Shown here: piece by piece, positions 43,963 to 53,570 of the stretch
Layout of the letters: each line of letters starts with the position of its first letter
Position numbering within the stretch: position 1 is the stretch's first letter
NCBI GenBank assembly: GCA_001600695.1
Contig: BCKQ01000015.1
Location: forward strand, 62,001 to 126,000
DNA: 64,000 bases
Direction: 5' to 3'
Origin: Ascoidea asiatica
Taxonomy: Eukaryota > Ascomycota > Saccharomycetes > Ascoideales > Ascoideaceae
Made by a program: the position numbers and the translations under genes
The notes under the pieces: model-generated
Database searches by the model: none
What the model saw: only the letters and a program-made list of their open reading frames with translations
What the model was told of the DNA's origin: nothing

Positions 43963-45063
43963 TTAACATGAAGCAGCTGAACCAGATGGAATACCAGAAC
44001 ATGTCTTTTTAGTTTTACCACCAGTAATAGAAACACCAGACCAAGTCCAATCAGAAGCACCTTTAACTAATATATAAATTGGTTGTGCACTACTGTCAAC
44101 TGAACCAGTAACATTTTCAATAGTTAAATCAGTAATTGGAACACCAGAAGTTGCAGTACCAGTTGGAGAACCATTTTCATAATCACCTTCAATAACAATA
44201 CCATATTTAGCAATTCCACTTAAAGTAATATCTTTATATGAAACTCCAGATACACTACCAGTTGCACCATAAACAGTTTTAATTCTAACACCATTATCAG
44301 AATTTGAAATACTACAACTTTCAACTTGAACATTTTTAACAACATTATCACTTCTACCACCAACAGATCCAATAGAAATACCATGACCACCAGAACATGT
44401 ATTACCAGAGAAATAAATATCGGTACCAGAATTAACTGCTAAGCAATCATCTTGATTTGTAATAACTGAATTAGTAATATGAATATTAGATGAAGATCCA
44501 ACATCAAAAGCATCAGTATTATGACCTAAAGAAGATCCAGCAGAATTATCAAGTGTAATACTATCAAGATATAAATCAGAAGAAGAATTAATTGAAAAAC
44601 ATTGAACTGGAGAATTTTTAATTTTTAAACCAGAAATTTTTGAATTTGATTTTAAACCATGTAAAGCAATAAATTTTGGTTTTGTAACACCACCATTAGA
44701 ACCTTTACCATCCCAATAAAGCTGACCATTACCATTAATTGAATGACCAGAAGCACCAGTTACTTTAATTCCACTACCGGAAATTGAAATTAATGGACCT
44801 TCCCATAAAGATTTTGAAAAAGAAGTTGCACCTTCAAAAGTAACAGTTGTACCAGTATTAAGACCAGTTAAATCTAATGTTTCTCCACCAGGAACAGTAA
44901 CTGCATCAATAATAATATTAGAACAAGAAGATTTGATTGTTTTTAAAGAACTAAAATTTGATGTTGTAACTGTACAAGAATCACGTTTATCTAAAGGAGA
45001 AGAATTAACAAAAGCAGATAAAACTGCTAATAAAGTAGCAATTGAACCGAAAGAGAATTGCAT
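43963..45063 (-). CDS. PGU1: Secreted endopolygalacturonase (GH28)
   Basis: 366 residues, close to yeast Pgu1 (361). Hydrolyses alpha-1,4-galacturonan of pectin outside the cell. Signal peptide about 1-21, then a dibasic Kex2-like site (SSPLDKR). The right-handed beta-helix carries all four GH28 signatures: NTD (182-184), DD (205-206), GHG with His227, and RIK (260-262). Cysteine positions fit the family. In S. cerevisiae PGU1 is controlled by the filamentation MAPK/Tec1. Presence suggests growth on plant tissue. Confidence 0.95.
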   Translation of the reverse strand: MQFSFGSIATLLAVLSAFVNSSPLDKRDSCTVTTSNFSSLKTIKSSCSNIIIDAVTVPGGETLDLTGLNTGTTVTFEGATSFSKSLWEGPLISISGSGIKVTGASGHSINGNGQLYWDGKGSNGGVTKPKFIALHGLKSNSKISGLKIKNSPVQCFSINSSSDLYLDSITLDNSAGSSLGHNTDAFDVGSSSNIHITNSVITNQDDCLAVNSGTDIYFSGNTCSGGHGISIGSVGGRSDNVVKNVQVESCSISNSDNGVRIKTVYGATGSVSGVSYKDITLSGIAKYGIVIEGDYENGSPTGTATSGVPITDLTIENVTGSVDSSAQPIYILVKGASDWTWSGVSITGGKTKKTCSGIPSGSAASC

Positions 45064-46428
45064 TTTTTATTATTTTGTTTTTGTTTTGAAATTAAGTCAG
45101 TTTAAAAAGAGGGACAAGTAAATAGTTATAATAGAATTATTTTAATGAGGAGGATAATAGTTTTAAATTATTTGAAGAAAAACAAGAAATAAGCTATAGG
45201 AAATTCTTCTCTTTTTATATTAATTATTCATAAAAAAATTTAAGTTAAAATCATCATATTCAATTTGATTTAATTGAAAATATTCAAAGAAATAGTCCAT
45301 TTAAACAAAGTTAAAAAAAAATTTATCCCTTTACTGATATTAATGGCAATATTTTAATTAAATAAACTTAGGCAATTTATGATTAAAAGTAAAACAAGAA
45401 TCAATAGATTGAAATAAAAAAAGCTTTTAAAAAAACGGGGCTTTTATGAAAATTAAGAGTTCTTTATAATATAATTTACTTTTAATAATACCATTTGTTT
45501 GGATGTTCTCATAATTTTTATGAAGATTTTCAAAGATAATCAAAAAAAGACAAAAAGCTTGATTTCAAAAGCTTGATTAAAGTTTTAAAAACTACAATAA
45601 AATTATTGAAAATTGCCCAAACTTATTTAATGATTCTAATCAGTTAATTTACTATCAAATAATAAAATAAAAGCTTTTTTTTCTTTGAAAATCATTTAAG
45701 TTCACTTTACTTCTCAAATTTAAATCTTAAAATTGATTCTAGAATTCATTTCTGTTTGTTTTTGCTTTACTGAAGAATGTTCTCTTTAAGTAATGAAAAT
45801 TTAATATTGATAATAAATGAAAGATCAATTTTCTCCATTTTCAAAACCAATTAAAAGCTTTAAGACTTGAAAGTTATAACTTTTATTTGTATCTTTTATT
45901 TCAAAGAGATAAATAGAATGGTCTCTAAACGAAAGAACCAACTGAGAAACATTTCAAATTGATTCAGATTCTACAAGGGAATATATTTTTTCTGTTTTTG
46001 ATTTCTTCCTGTATGGAATGCCATTTCTCATTGTTTAAGATGATAATAAATAACAATCACTTTGCTCTCATGAAAAGATCGTCGATTGTTGCAGAGAATT
46101 TTTACAAACAAAAATAAAATAAATAAAAACTGAAAAGGGGAAAAACATACAGACACATCCAGGACTCGAACCGGCGTTCGCTTCATTTACGGCTCGGCAG
46201 TTTTTTACTCGGCATGTACGGCAACTTGTTCCGGAACGGGAGAGACGGATATTTCGGGTAGGCTCCAGAAATATTTTTAGCGAATTTTGGTTGCAATTGA
46301 AAAATTGAAGAAATAAAAAGAAGGTAATTAAAAAATATAAAGAAAAGAAAAGAAGAGAAAAGAAGTAGAAAATATAAATCTGAAGCTAAAATATAACTAT
46401 TTAAAGGGGTGGGAACTCAGCACATTTT
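45064..46428. other. Intergenic region PGU1-siderophore transporter
   Basis: 1.36 kb between PGU1 (its upstream region) and the stop of the transporter. Mostly AT-rich without genes. A GC-richer patch at about 46140-46265 contains an orphan pol III B box (separate entry). Confidence 0.5.
46151..46222 (-). pseudogene. tRNA relic or orphan TFIIIC site (perfect B box)
   Basis: The minus strand has GGTTCGAGTCC (complement of 46162-46172), an exact pol III B box, followed by tRNA-like 3' sequence CTGGATGTGTC. The expected T stem has two mismatches, and no matching 5' acceptor strand, D arm or anticodon arm is found upstream. It is either a decayed tRNA or an extra-TFIIIC locus. No terminator run directly follows. 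Confidence 0.4.
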
Positions 46429-48384
46429 TTAATTTCTACTGAAGGCTTTTCTTGCTCTTGCTCTTAGATTATCTGTTAACTCATATACCTTTTGAACAAC
46501 AATATCTTCATCTTTTCTATCAACTAATTCATTTTCCGGAATATTTTCATTAGCAATTTTATCTGTCAATGGAGCATCTCTTAAAAATAATGATGATAAA
46601 ATCAATGGAATACAGAAAATTATAGCAACTAAATTTAATAATAATTGAACATCTCTATAAGCTTTAACAACTTGTTGTCTTTCAACTGTTTCCCAAGTAT
46701 AAGTTAAAATAAATGTAAAAGGTGAAGAATAAGCTTCATTAGCTAAAGTTTCATCTCCTAAATGATAAATTAATTTATCTTTTAAATGTAATGTCCAAAC
46801 TGCTCCAGAAATTGCAGCTCCAACTGATGCTCCAATTCTATAAGTTGTATAAATTAATGATGTTACATTAGCCATTTGATCATGACTTACAACACTTTGA
46901 GCAGAAACATTAATTGGATATGAAAATAAACAAGTTCCAATACCCCAAACAACTAAAGCTCCAATAATTCCATTATGAGCATCTTCACCACCTCTAAAAT
47001 GTAATAATAAACCCATGGCAACCATCCATAATATACATCCAAAAATTATAAAACCTTTTAATCTTCTAACTCTAACAATAATTAAACTGAAAAAAGGTGC
47101 AGCAACAACACTAACAAATGATGATGTTAATGCAATTCTTGTAGCAGATTTAACAGATTCATGAACTGCAACAATTAAAACTGTATATAAATAATCTGCA
47201 GCTAAATAATAAATTAAATCTAATAAAAATGAAATTAATAATGCAGACCAAATTCCACGATCTTTAATTAATTTAAAAGGTGCAATTGGAAATTTTGACC
47301 AAATTGATTCATAAATTATAAAAATTGGGATTAAAATTCCACCTAAAACCATTGGACCAATAATTTTACCCGATCTCCATTTATCAGAAATACCTTCAGC
47401 TAATGTTAATGGTACTAATATACAACCTAAACATGTTACCATTAAAATTATACCAATTAAATCTAATTTCCAAAATAAATATTTTAAAGAATTTAAAATT
47501 CCATTTCTTTGAAAAATTGTTTGTTTTTTATTAATTAATTTCCATTCTTCAGTTTTTGAAGCTTTATAATACATATGTAAAAAACAACCAATTAAAGGTA
47601 AACAACTTAATGGAAAAATATATGCCCACATTGCAATACCTCTTTGCCAATTTTGACCACCAATTGAAGAAGTTATATCACCAGAAATCCAAGTATTAAT
47701 AATAAAAGGATAAGTTGGTACAAAAGTATAAAATAATCTCCATTTTAAACTTGAAAAATCACTTAAAATTAATAATAAAATTAAAATTACACCAGTATAA
47801 CCACAATAATAAATTATTGTTCCTGCAGCATATCTTTGAACATCATAAGCTTGAGATTGAATAATTGTACCAACAACATAAAAAATTATTGAAACTAAAA
47901 ATAATTGAAATCTACCAAATACATCAGATAATCTTGCATATAAAGGTTGAGAAGCAGCTGCAACTACAGCTTGAATTACATTAACAGTAGCTAATAAAGA
48001 ATGTGTTGAATATGATGAAGTTGCATAAGCAGTAAAAACATATCTACAATTACCATCTAGACCATAACCATAACCAACACAAAATGCAGAAACTAAAAAT
48101 AAAATTTTATAATAAATATTATTATATTGATTTGATAAAATTTCAGTTTTTTTAACTGTTAAATTTTTAGAATTTTTAAATTCAAAATTTATAAATTCAG
48201 TTAAATCTTCATTTAAATTTTCTTCATTATTTTTATTTTCAATATTATCATCATCATTTATAGTATTAATATTATTTTCATTTGAAGAATTCAGAGATAA
48301 TTTTTCATTATTATTATTAATATTTGTATCAATATTTGATTTTGAATTAAAATTCTGTAAAATGACAGGAACTTCAGAAGGCAT
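46429..48384 (-). CDS. Siderophore-iron transporter (ARN/SIT1 family, MFS)
   Basis: 651 residues with about 14 membrane segments. Proton symporter that brings ferric siderophore complexes into the cell or vesicles. Signatures: FCVGYGYGLDGNCRYVFTAY, ASQPLYARLSDVFGRFQLFL, VGTIIQSQAYDVQRYAAGTI, WISGDITSSIGGQNWQRGIA, LYTVLIVAVHESVKSATRI and TSLIYTTYRIGASVGAAISG. The cytosolic N terminus is Asn-rich. The closest yeast relatives are Arn1/Sit1/Enb1 and the Gex glutathione exchangers of the same family, and the substrate cannot be assigned. No clear Aft1 core seen upstream. Confidence 0.88.
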   Translation of the reverse strand: MPSEVPVILQNFNSKSNIDTNINNNNEKLSLNSSNENNINTINDDDNIENKNNEENLNEDLTEFINFEFKNSKNLTVKKTEILSNQYNNIYYKILFLVSAFCVGYGYGLDGNCRYVFTAYATSSYSTHSLLATVNVIQAVVAAASQPLYARLSDVFGRFQLFLVSIIFYVVGTIIQSQAYDVQRYAAGTIIYYCGYTGVILILLLILSDFSSLKWRLFYTFVPTYPFIINTWISGDITSSIGGQNWQRGIAMWAYIFPLSCLPLIGCFLHMYYKASKTEEWKLINKKQTIFQRNGILNSLKYLFWKLDLIGIILMVTCLGCILVPLTLAEGISDKWRSGKIIGPMVLGGILIPIFIIYESIWSKFPIAPFKLIKDRGIWSALLISFLLDLIYYLAADYLYTVLIVAVHESVKSATRIALTSSFVSVVAAPFFSLIIVRVRRLKGFIIFGCILWMVAMGLLLHFRGGEDAHNGIIGALVVWGIGTCLFSYPINVSAQSVVSHDQMANVTSLIYTTYRIGASVGAAISGAVWTLHLKDKLIYHLGDETLANEAYSSPFTFILTYTWETVERQQVVKAYRDVQLLLNLVAIIFCIPLILSSLFLRDAPLTDKIANENIPENELVDRKDEDIVVQKVYELTDNLRARARKAFSRN

Positions 48385-49560
48385 TTTATACTCTTATTTC
48401 TTAATTATTCTTTTCAAAATTGATATTCTTTCAATCAATAATAATTCAAAGAGAAGAATTAAGAATTAAAAATAGAAGAAAATATGAAAACGTATAAGAA
48501 AACCAGGTATTTATATACTTTAATACTTTACAATATAACATTACAGTATAACATTATAGTATATAAATAATAAAAAGAAGTAATAAAATTGAAATTTAAA
48601 AGTGTCTGAGAGATCAAAAAGATAAAATTTTTAAAAAAGGATGATGAAAAGAGATTAAAAAGATAAAAAAAGGCCAAAAAAGAGAGGCCGATTTAATTTG
48701 AAACCTATTTTTTGAAGTTTAATAATAATAATAATAATTAAAGTTAGACTAAACTACTGTAATAAAAAAAAAAAAGGAAAGTTAGTTATAAAATGCCCTT
48801 TGGCTAGTAACATATTTCATTATAAATTATAGCAATAGTCTCTTAATAAAAGGGGTGTTATATCTTAAATTTGAGCAGCAAAACAAAAAAAAGTAAATTT
48901 TTTACATAAGCTAAATTGATAATTTCTTGGCAATAATATACTTGAATATTAATGCTTACCGGAAATAGAAAACAGACATGAAGAACATAAAACAAACCTC
49001 AATGTAAGTTAACTTGTATTCCCTTCATTTTTATATTCTGTAGTTGTTTGTAAAGCCCACCAATAATCAAATAAATAAACTGGAATATAATAATCAAATA
49101 ATCCACCCCAAAGACAATAAATAAATAAATATAAAGCAGACAAATACAAAAATTCACAAAAACAGCAAACATTCCGCGTCCTAGAGTTACGTAATCAAAA
49201 CCAAAAAAATATGTAATAAAATACCGGGCAAAGCATTTGCCTGCACACGGCGGTTTAAGTTTTAAGGTTTGCATGAAAAAGCATAAAAAAGCCGCAAGAG
49301 CGGATGCAAAAGCGGAAACACACGACGGAAAATAAAACCGTGGAGGGGAGTGGGGAGACCCGGGTTGTATTTCATTTCTTGACAAATCGGCAGCAGCTGC
49401 GTTTTTTATTTCTTGGCCCACTGAACCCCGGGTCTTCAAATCTTCCTTTGAGGTAAAAATGGCTTAAAAGCTTTATGAGCAACTAGTTAGGTCAAATTGG
49501 AGAAATAAATATTAAACCATTTACTCCTGTTAGGACACTAGGTTTACTGTTTTATTATCA
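48385..49560. other. Intergenic region upstream of siderophore transporter
   Basis: AT-rich near the gene, then a GC-richer patch at about 49170-49440 with a TTACGTAA palindrome (49187-49194). The 146-residue ORF over 48999-49439 starts with TTG and has no recognisable domain, so I do not call it. Confidence 0.45.
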
Positions 49561-49642
49561 GGAGGGTTGCCGAGTGGTCTAAGGCGGTAGACTTAAGATC
49601 TACTGGGAAATTCCCGCGCGCGTTCCAACCTCGCATCCTTCA
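49561..49642 (+). tRNA. tRNA-Leu(TAA) with atypical T arm
   Basis: 82-base class II tRNA. Acceptor GGAGGGT pairs with ATCCTTC (wobbles as in yeast), D stem GCC/GGC, anticodon TAA in loop ACTTAAG, and long variable arm GGGAAATTCCC. The T arm is GCGCG-TTCCAAC-CTCGC, whereas yeast has GCGAG-TTCGAAC-CTCGC. So there is a C-T mismatch in the stem and C instead of the near-invariant purine at position 57, inside the B box. It may be a weak or decaying gene, or contain sequence errors. No intron. Confidence 0.8.
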
Positions 49643-49760
49643 ATTTTTTGAATTTTATTTTTTATATTCTAGTGTTTTTATTATAATAATTTTGTTACTA
49701 CTAAGTTTTTCATTATTGAAACTTGATGAATAAAATTAATAATAGAAATTTCAATGAAAT

Positions 49761-49833
49761 GGGCGTGTAGCGCAGTTGGTAGCGCGTTTGCTTTGCATGC
49801 AAAAGGTCTCCGGTTCGACTCCGGACTCGTCCA
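49761..49833 (+). tRNA. tRNA-Ala(TGC)
   Basis: 73 bases. Anticodon stem TTTGC/GCAAA with TGC in loop TTTGCAT, T arm TCCGG-TTCGACT-CCGGA, discriminator A. The acceptor stem keeps the G3-U70 identity pair and the T6-T67 mismatch also seen in yeast tRNA-Ala. Confidence 0.96.
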
Positions 49834-49913
49834 AATATTTTTACTTTTTTGGTTTTCGTCTTCTTGTAGCAAAACAATATTGCTTTTATTGTTATTATCC
49901 ATTTCTATATCTA

Positions 49914-50125
49914 TATCACTAATGTTATCACTATTGTTATCACTATTGTTATCACTATTGTTATCACTATTGTTATCACTATTGTTATCACTATTGTTAT
50001 CACTATTGTTATCACTANNNNNNNNNNTATTGTTATCACTATTGTTATCACTATTGTTATCACTATTGTTATCACTATTGTTATCACTATTGTTATCACT
50101 ATTGTTATCACTATTGTTATCATTA
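49914..50125 (+). repeat. 12-bp tandem array (TATTGTTATCAC), about 17 units
   Basis: Near-perfect head-to-tail copies of TATTGTTATCAC between tRNA-Ala and an MFS gene, with a first degenerate unit (AATGTTATCACT). Each unit contains TTATC, i.e. GATAA on the other strand, the GATA-factor core. Both strands are open in this period and give meaningless 4-residue repeats. Interrupted by 10 N. Confidence 0.95.
50018..50027. other. Assembly gap of 10 N
   Basis: Ten N inside the 12-bp array. The repeat phase is the same on both sides if exactly ten bases (or ten plus a multiple of 12) are missing, so the true array length is unknown. Confidence 0.98.
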
Positions 50126-50843
50126 TTCGTTTCTTTCCTGATTGAAATTAAGAAGCAGGGAAAATAGAAATCCCCATGGGGAGATGCGCTTCAAGTTTGT
50201 TTTCTAAAGTTGATTAAGAGAATAAATTTATAAAAAAAATTAATGGTTTTAATAATTAACTTATATTAAAAATATACTATTAAATTTCTAAATTTAAAAC
50301 AAAAAATGGCTTATTAATAATCCGTTAATTGTTATTTTACTTTAAATCTTAAAATTAAATCAAAAGGATTCAAACAATTCAAACAACTCGAAGAATTAAA
50401 AGGGTTAAAAGGGTTTAAACTTCCTTCAATTTTTTATAGAAATTATATAGGAAAAATGGTTATTATAGTAAGATAATAAATTAATCTAAATTTCTTAATA
50501 AATCAAATTTTTGTTTAAGCGATAAGAATGACAATCAAAATCTTTTTAAGAGAATTAACAATAAAAATATACTAAAAATCATATTAAAAGAGTTTGTATT
50601 CAACTATCAAAAATACTCCGAATTTTTGAAAAAAAAGTTTTCCTTGAATTTAATTCATTTACTATTCAAAAATCATTTTTTTTCACTTAAACTATGAAGA
50701 TACTAATACTGAAGTATATTATTAAAAAAAAATTAATTTAGAATGAATTCTTTCTGATCAATATAAATATTGCCAAATACTCCATTCTTTTTCTAAAAGC
50801 AAAAAAAAAAAAAAAAACAGATAACTTATTCATATAATTGAAA
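50126..50843. other. Promoter region of the MFS sugar transporter
   Basis: About 700 AT-rich bases with several poly-A/T runs. A CCCCATGGGG palindrome is at about 50173-50182; a CCCCATGGGG also occurs near 59970-59980 upstream of the paralogous transporter. No gene seen. Confidence 0.4.
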
Positions 50844-52388
50844 ATGTCGAATGATCTTGAAAATAAATCTATTCATTCAATATTAAATGATGATATAAAA
50901 TTATCAAAAGAAGAATTAAATTCAAAACTTCACATTCCAATAACTTCAATTGAATCAAAATCTATTATTAATCAATTAAAAGAAGCAAGATATGCAATTC
51001 CAAAATTATTTATTGTATTTTTTGCAGCTATTGGTATTGGTATGGATTCAATTATTTTTAGTTTATTATTAGGTGTTGAATCTTTTAGAAAAAAATATGG
51101 TTATTGGAATGAAAATTCTCAAGGTTGGGTTATTAAAGCAATTTATCAAAGTAGTTGGAATGGTGGTTCAATGGGTGCTCAAGTTATTGGATCATTTTTT
51201 GCAGGATGGTTTGGTGATAAATTTGGTAGAAAATTAACTTTAGCTGTATCATGTATTATAACAATTGCAGCAACAACAATGGCAATTGAAGCTCCAAATG
51301 TTAAAGTTTTAGTTGGTAGTAAAGTTTTAATGGGTTGTGGTGTTGGAATTTTAGTTGCAATTGTACCACCATATCTTTCTGAAATTGTACCACCAATTTT
51401 AAGAGGTATGGGAGCAATTGGTGTTAATTTATCAATTGCATCTGGTCAATGGTTAGGTTCAATTGTTGTAATGGCAACAAATAGAGATTATCCAGATATT
51501 GATGATAATAAATCTTATAAAATTGCAATTGGAACTCAATATATTTGTGTTTCATTATATTTAATATTAATGTGGTTATTACCAAAATCACCAAATTTTT
51601 ATATTAATAATGATCAACCAGAAGAGGCAAAAAAATCACTTGAAAAATTATTCAATCTAAAAAAAACAGGATATGATATTTATTCACATTTTAATATTTT
51701 GAAAAAAGAAAAAGAAATTGAAGATATGGCAAGACATTCAGAAGGTAAAGTTACAATTTGGTCATATTTTGAAGTTTTTAAATTAAAATATATTAGAAGA
51801 ACAATAATTTCAATAATTGCATTAAATGGACAAGTTTGGGTTGGAACTGCATTTGTATTAATATATATAAATTATTTTTTTGAATTAGCAGGAATTTCAT
51901 CATCAAATGAGAAAACAGTTGGATTATTTACTGTTGGAGTTGGTGGTAATATTGCATCATATTTTTTTATTAATAGAATTAGTAGAAGAACATTATTTAC
52001 AACTGGGGTTGGATTATGTTCATTATTTAATTTAATTATGGCATGTATGGCATATTCAAGTTCAAATACTGCTGGATATGTTATTGTTGTTTTTACATTT
52101 TTTTGGTCATTTGTTTATACAGTTGGAGTTGGAGCACCAGCATATGCAATAATGGTTGAAGTACCAGAATCAAGATTAAGAGCAAAATCAGTTGCAGTTA
52201 CATCAAATGTTAATTCATTAGTTACATTTGGAGTTAATTATTTAGTACCATATTTATTTAATCCAGATGAATTAAATTTAGGTGTAAAAATTGAATTTGT
52301 TTGGTTTGGAACTGGATTTATTATTTTTATACTTTGTTTATTATTATTACCAGATACTAATGGTAAAACAGGACCAGAAATTGATTAA
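50844..52388 (+). CDS. MFS sugar transporter with premature C-terminal stop
   Basis: 514 residues from the ATG at 50844. Sugar-porter family with 12 membrane segments: FFAGWFGDKFGRKLTLAVSC (loop 2-3), PPYLSEIVPPILRGMGAIGV, LMWLLPKSPNFYI (PESPR-like), a VEVPESRLRAKSVAVTSNVN segment, and LLPDTNGKTGPEID. The frame stops at TAA 52386-52388. The same frame then stays open for 32 more codons to TAG at 52487, coding for a tail (LFENGIQAWRFSDAKFDNDG...) nearly identical to the paralogue at 57952-59488, where the stop position is Gln. So a CAA-to-TAA change has cut the tail, or the stop is read through. Substrate (hexose, maltose-type or other) not assignable. Confidence 0.85.
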   Translation: MSNDLENKSIHSILNDDIKLSKEELNSKLHIPITSIESKSIINQLKEARYAIPKLFIVFFAAIGIGMDSIIFSLLLGVESFRKKYGYWNENSQGWVIKAIYQSSWNGGSMGAQVIGSFFAGWFGDKFGRKLTLAVSCIITIAATTMAIEAPNVKVLVGSKVLMGCGVGILVAIVPPYLSEIVPPILRGMGAIGVNLSIASGQWLGSIVVMATNRDYPDIDDNKSYKIAIGTQYICVSLYLILMWLLPKSPNFYINNDQPEEAKKSLEKLFNLKKTGYDIYSHFNILKKEKEIEDMARHSEGKVTIWSYFEVFKLKYIRRTIISIIALNGQVWVGTAFVLIYINYFFELAGISSSNEKTVGLFTVGVGGNIASYFFINRISRRTLFTTGVGLCSLFNLIMACMAYSSSNTAGYVIVVFTFFWSFVYTVGVGAPAYAIMVEVPESRLRAKSVAVTSNVNSLVTFGVNYLVPYLFNPDELNLGVKIEFVWFGTGFIIFILCLLLLPDTNGKTGPEID

Positions 52389-52841
52389 TTATTTGAAAAT
52401 GGAATTCAAGCTTGGAGATTTTCAGATGCTAAATTTGATAATGATGGATTTCTTATTTTAAAAAGTTGTAAAAAAACAAAAGTTTAGTCTTCTTTATCTT
52501 ATTTTACTTTCCTTTTTTGCTTTTGAAGAATTATCCAACCATGATTAAGAAATACATTTTTCCTATATTGTTTGCTATAATAAATCAATTCTTCTTTGTT
52601 TTTATTTTATTTTTATTTTTAATTTATCTTTATTTTTTACTTTAGTTATGATTATTTAATGAATTTATGTCCAATTAACGATTCCTTTGTTTACTTTTAC
52701 ATTGTACTTGTATTTGTATTTATTAAGTTTCTTTAAAAGGACGTTCCGAGGGTCGATTTCCGGACGGTAAAATTTTATGTTTTGACCTACCTCTATTATG
52801 CAAAATCTGAAAACACAAATTTCATCATTTTTAACAACAAG

Positions 52842-52913
52842 GCCTCTTTAGCTTAGTGGTAGAGCGTTGCACTTGTAATGCAAAGGTCGCTAGTTCAATT
52901 CTGGCAAGAGGCA
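52842..52913 (+). tRNA. tRNA-Thr(TGT)
   Basis: 72 bases. Acceptor GCCTCTT/AAGAGGC, anticodon stem TTGCA/TGCAA with TGT in loop CTTGTAA, T arm GCTAG-TTCAATT-CTGGC, discriminator A. No intron. The rest of 52488-53171 is AT-rich. A T-arm-like GGGTCGATTTCC near 52751-52762 is too degenerate to call. Confidence 0.93.
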
Positions 52914-53171
52914 TTTGCAAGTTGTTTTTTCTTTTTATATTAAACAATGTTTGTTAATTTTTTTTATATTTGAATGTTTTATTTTTACTTTCTCATTGAT
53001 TAAATAAACAATATATTAAAAAGGAATTGTAGAAAAGTGATCATTTGAAGATTTATTGACATGTATTAGTGGAAATATATATATATAAAAATATATACTT
53101 AGATAGATGTTAATTGAATGGTAATAGTTATAAAAACTAGATAACTATATAACTACATATTAAATTATTAT

Positions 53172-53570
53172 TTAATAACCAAAATCTTGTTTACCTTCTT
53201 TAAAAAATTCAACAGTAGGTTTCATATTATCAGGTAAAGTATAATTATTTTCTGGAGTTTTGAAAGTATAAGCAGAAATAAAATCATTACCATCACAATC
53301 ACAATGAACTTTAGTCATTGTACCACAATTTGAACAAAAAAATCTTGATTTTGGTTTTCCAGATGCAGTATCATACATTGTATATTTACTTTCTTTTGAA
53401 TTTAAATCAATTTTTTTAACATCTTTTGGATTATAACCAACTAATGAAGGACCATTGGCAGAAGATGGAATTGTACAATGATTACAATAACAAGTTTCAT
53501 TAACAAAAGGTTCACCAGTAACTTCATATTTAACTTCACCACAAAGACATTGAGCTTTATAAACTGTCAT
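53172..53570 (-). CDS. GFA/CENP-V domain zinc protein
   Basis: 132 residues forming a single glutathione-dependent formaldehyde-activating (GFA) fold. The zinc ligands are visible: CLCG near residue 9, CYCNHC at about 27-32, and CSNCG at about 78-82. Such proteins are widespread in fungi and may handle S-hydroxymethylglutathione or other thiol adducts; the real substrate of most is unknown. No signal peptide, so cytosolic. Single exon; the ATG at 53570 gives MTVYKAQCLCGEVKYEV. Confidence 0.88.
   Translation of the reverse strand: MTVYKAQCLCGEVKYEVTGEPFVNETCYCNHCTIPSSANGPSLVGYNPKDVKKIDLNSKESKYTMYDTASGKPKSRFFCSNCGTMTKVHCDCDGNDFISAYTFKTPENNYTLPDNMKPTVEFFKEGKQDFGY

Noticed and set aside
48999-49439. 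146-codon ORF on the minus strand upstream of the siderophore transporter
   Set aside because: It starts with TTG, has no domain, overlaps a GC-richer intergenic patch and uses codons unlike its neighbours.
49914-50125. CRISPR-like array
   Set aside because: Units are head-to-tail with no unique spacers, in a eukaryote; it is a minisatellite.
49754-50167. ORFs of Leu-Leu-Ser-Leu type over the 12-bp array
   Set aside because: They cross the tRNA-Ala gene and the N gap, and merely translate the tandem repeat.
52741-52775. tRNA-like T arm near GGGTCGATTTCC
   Set aside because: Too degenerate, with no acceptor or D arm around it.
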